A DNA stretch of 64,000 bases, from assembly GCA_965116235.1 (NCBI GenBank), contig OZ220496.1:1612001-1676000 (forward strand), in the 5' to 3' direction. The DNA is from MPNP01 sp965116235. Its GTDB lineage: Bacteria > Pseudomonadota > Alphaproteobacteria > Rhodobacterales > Rhodobacteraceae. The notes below the pieces were generated by a model. That model searched no databases. It was not told the origin of the DNA and saw nothing but the letters and a program-made list of their open reading frames with translations. Below are positions 63,013-64,000 of the stretch, one piece after another (position 1 is the first letter of the stretch; each line of letters starts with the position of its first letter). The translations under genes were made by a program, and so were the position numbers.

Positions 63013-64000
63013 CTATTCAACCGTGTTTTCAAGCCAAATGTCGATTAGCTCATTGCGGACTTGCCCTGCACGAGCAGAATCGAGAAGAAAAGTGGTGACA
63101 GGCACAGGCAAACCTTGGAATGACTGAGGCAAGTCGTCACCAATATCCACAACCGGGTACATGATGTTGGTCGTTGGAATGATGGTTTGGGCGTCGTCTG
63201 ACACCAAGTAATCCAAGAACCGTTGAGCGAGCTGCTTTTTATCACTATGAGCACTGATTGCAGCCGTCTCGATCTGGATCTGGTGTCCCTCAGGAAAGAT
63301 CAGGGCCTGATAGCGGTAGGTCTCGTCGAATATCTCGTGATAGGACTGCGAGGTCGTGTAGCTGAGTACAAGCGGAGCCCGACCTTCAAGGAAAAGCCCG
63401 TACGCTTCGCTCCAGCCCGGTGTGACGGTCAAGATGTTGGGCTGCAACTGTTGCCAAGCGGTAGCCATGTCGTCTCCGTATACCGAGTGCATCCAGTATA
63501 GAAATCCCATCCCCGGCGAACTGGTGCGGGGGTCCTGAATGATGAGTTGATCGGCGAAGTCGCCCTGGATCAGATTGTCTAGGCTTTGAGGCGGTTTGGA
63601 CAAGAGTTCAGTATCTACCATCACGGCAAAATACCCATAGTCGTAGGGGACAAAGTAACTGTTATCCCAGTTAATGGGAAGATTGTACTTGGCCGTCGTC
63701 GAATGGGGTGCAACCATTCCATTCTCTACGGCTTCTGCCATCAAATTGGTATCAAGCCCCAAGATGACATCGGCTTGGGTGTTGTTGCCTTCGGCCTTTA
63801 GGAGCGAAAACAAAAAGACCGCATCGCCGCCGGCCCGCCATTCAATTTCGCAGTTGCAGAACTCTTCAAAACCTGCGGCAATCGGAGGTCCTGCACCCCA
63901 ATCGCTTGCAAAGCCATCATATGTGTAAATGGTAAGAGTTTCGGCTTTTGCCGTGAAAGAACTGGCTAAAATGACGCATGCAACAAGTAGTTTTCGAAAC
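63013..64000 (-). CDS. thiB: Thiamine ABC transporter substrate-binding protein, 5' end outside window
   Basis: The visible 329 residues include the end of the signal peptide (LLVACVILASSFTAKAETL), then TIYTYDGFASDWGAGPPIAA and FEEFCNCEIEWRAGGDAVFL, and a complete C-terminus. DVILGLDTNLMAEA and SSPGMGFLYWMHSVYGDD fit ThiB/TbpA, the periplasmic thiamine and TPP binding protein. The initiation codon lies just past position 64000. An internal TTG at 63813 is not the start. It is the first gene of thiBPQ. Confidence 0.9.
   Translation of the reverse strand, partial: FRKLLVACVILASSFTAKAETLTIYTYDGFASDWGAGPPIAAGFEEFCNCEIEWRAGGDAVFLFSLLKAEGNNTQADVILGLDTNLMAEAVENGMVAPHSTTAKYNLPINWDNSYFVPYDYGYFAVMVDTELLSKPPQSLDNLIQGDFADQLIIQDPRTSSPGMGFLYWMHSVYGDDMATAWQQLQPNILTVTPGWSEAYGLFLEGRAPLVLSYTTSQSYHEIFDETYRYQALIFPEGHQIQIETAAISAHSDKKQLAQRFLDYLVSDDAQTIIPTTNIMYPVVDIGDDLPQSFQGLPVPVTTFLLDSARAGQVRNELIDIWLENTVE

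Noticed and set aside
1..64000. CRISPR arrays, tRNA or rRNA genes
   Set aside because: I looked for regularly spaced direct repeats and for cloverleaf or rRNA sequence and saw none. A covariance-model scan would be needed to exclude tRNA or small RNA fully.

Overview
The window looks like chromosomal DNA of a free-living or host-associated alphaproteobacterium, probably marine. Pointers are the minus-strand block mutM, enoyl-CoA hydratase, rpsT, dnaA, dnaN, recF, an rsmB plus heparinase-like pair, a DUF3035-type lipoprotein next to two M16 peptidases, a fused TRAP transporter, and a methylamine-type MttB/dimethylglycine-dehydrogenase pair. Base composition is moderate and housekeeping reading frames are clean. 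I cannot name a genus.

Layout. 1-5.8 kb: end of rsmB, heparinase-like protein, lspA, lipoprotein, two M16 peptidases. 5.8-10.9 kb: a decayed island with a Tn3 transposase remnant and its 38-bp end, an mqsRA toxin-antitoxin pair whose antitoxin has lost its C-terminal DNA-binding half, IS630 and IS4 remnants, and a broken HD-phosphohydrolase/nucleotidyltransferase pair. 10.9-21 kb: SAF-domain dehydrogenase, mutL, a dimethylglycine-dehydrogenase-like flavoprotein divergent from an MttB-family methyltransferase, and an enolase-like protein coupled to an APH-type kinase. 21.3-26.9 kb and 38.7-40.0 kb: four genes of two related, unrecognised ATPase families. One is a plain AAA-type ATPase (family B); the other is an ATPase with C-terminal ankyrin repeats (family A). 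Each family has one intact and one broken copy here, and each copy has its own consensus-like promoter with a 17-base spacer. 27.4-36.4 kb: a nine-gene operon with a TorT-like binding protein, a ribose-type ABC importer, an oxidoreductase, and a PxpA/PxpB/PxpC set with a separate biotin carboxylase and biotin carrier. 36.6-38.4 kb: an orphan CHC2 zinc finger/Toprim protein and a frameshifted dNMP-kinase-like gene. 40.5-42 kb: an outer-membrane porin-like gene switched out of frame by a nine-G tract. 42.9-43.1 kb: a MITE with a perfect 8-base target duplication. 43.2-55.3 kb: core genes galU, pyk, pheT, recF, dnaN, dnaA, a rhodanese, rpsT, an enoyl-CoA hydratase and mutM. 55.3-64 kb: a TRAP transporter with a GMC alcohol dehydrogenase, then the thiamine importer thiBPQ, cut by the window edge.

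Two themes stand out. First, the paired ATPase/ankyrin-ATPase families are the best candidate for an undescribed system. They appear duplicated and partly decayed, as expected of fast-turnover accessory functions such as conflict or host interaction, though the function is unknown. Second, tracts of nine G or C sit where slippage would matter: after the porin signal peptide, inside the -35/-10 spacer of the TorT operon, and inside dctP. This suggests phase variation of cell-surface and uptake functions, unless these are sequencing errors in homopolymers. Frameshifts are confined to accessory genes while about twenty core genes are intact, which argues against a uniformly poor assembly.
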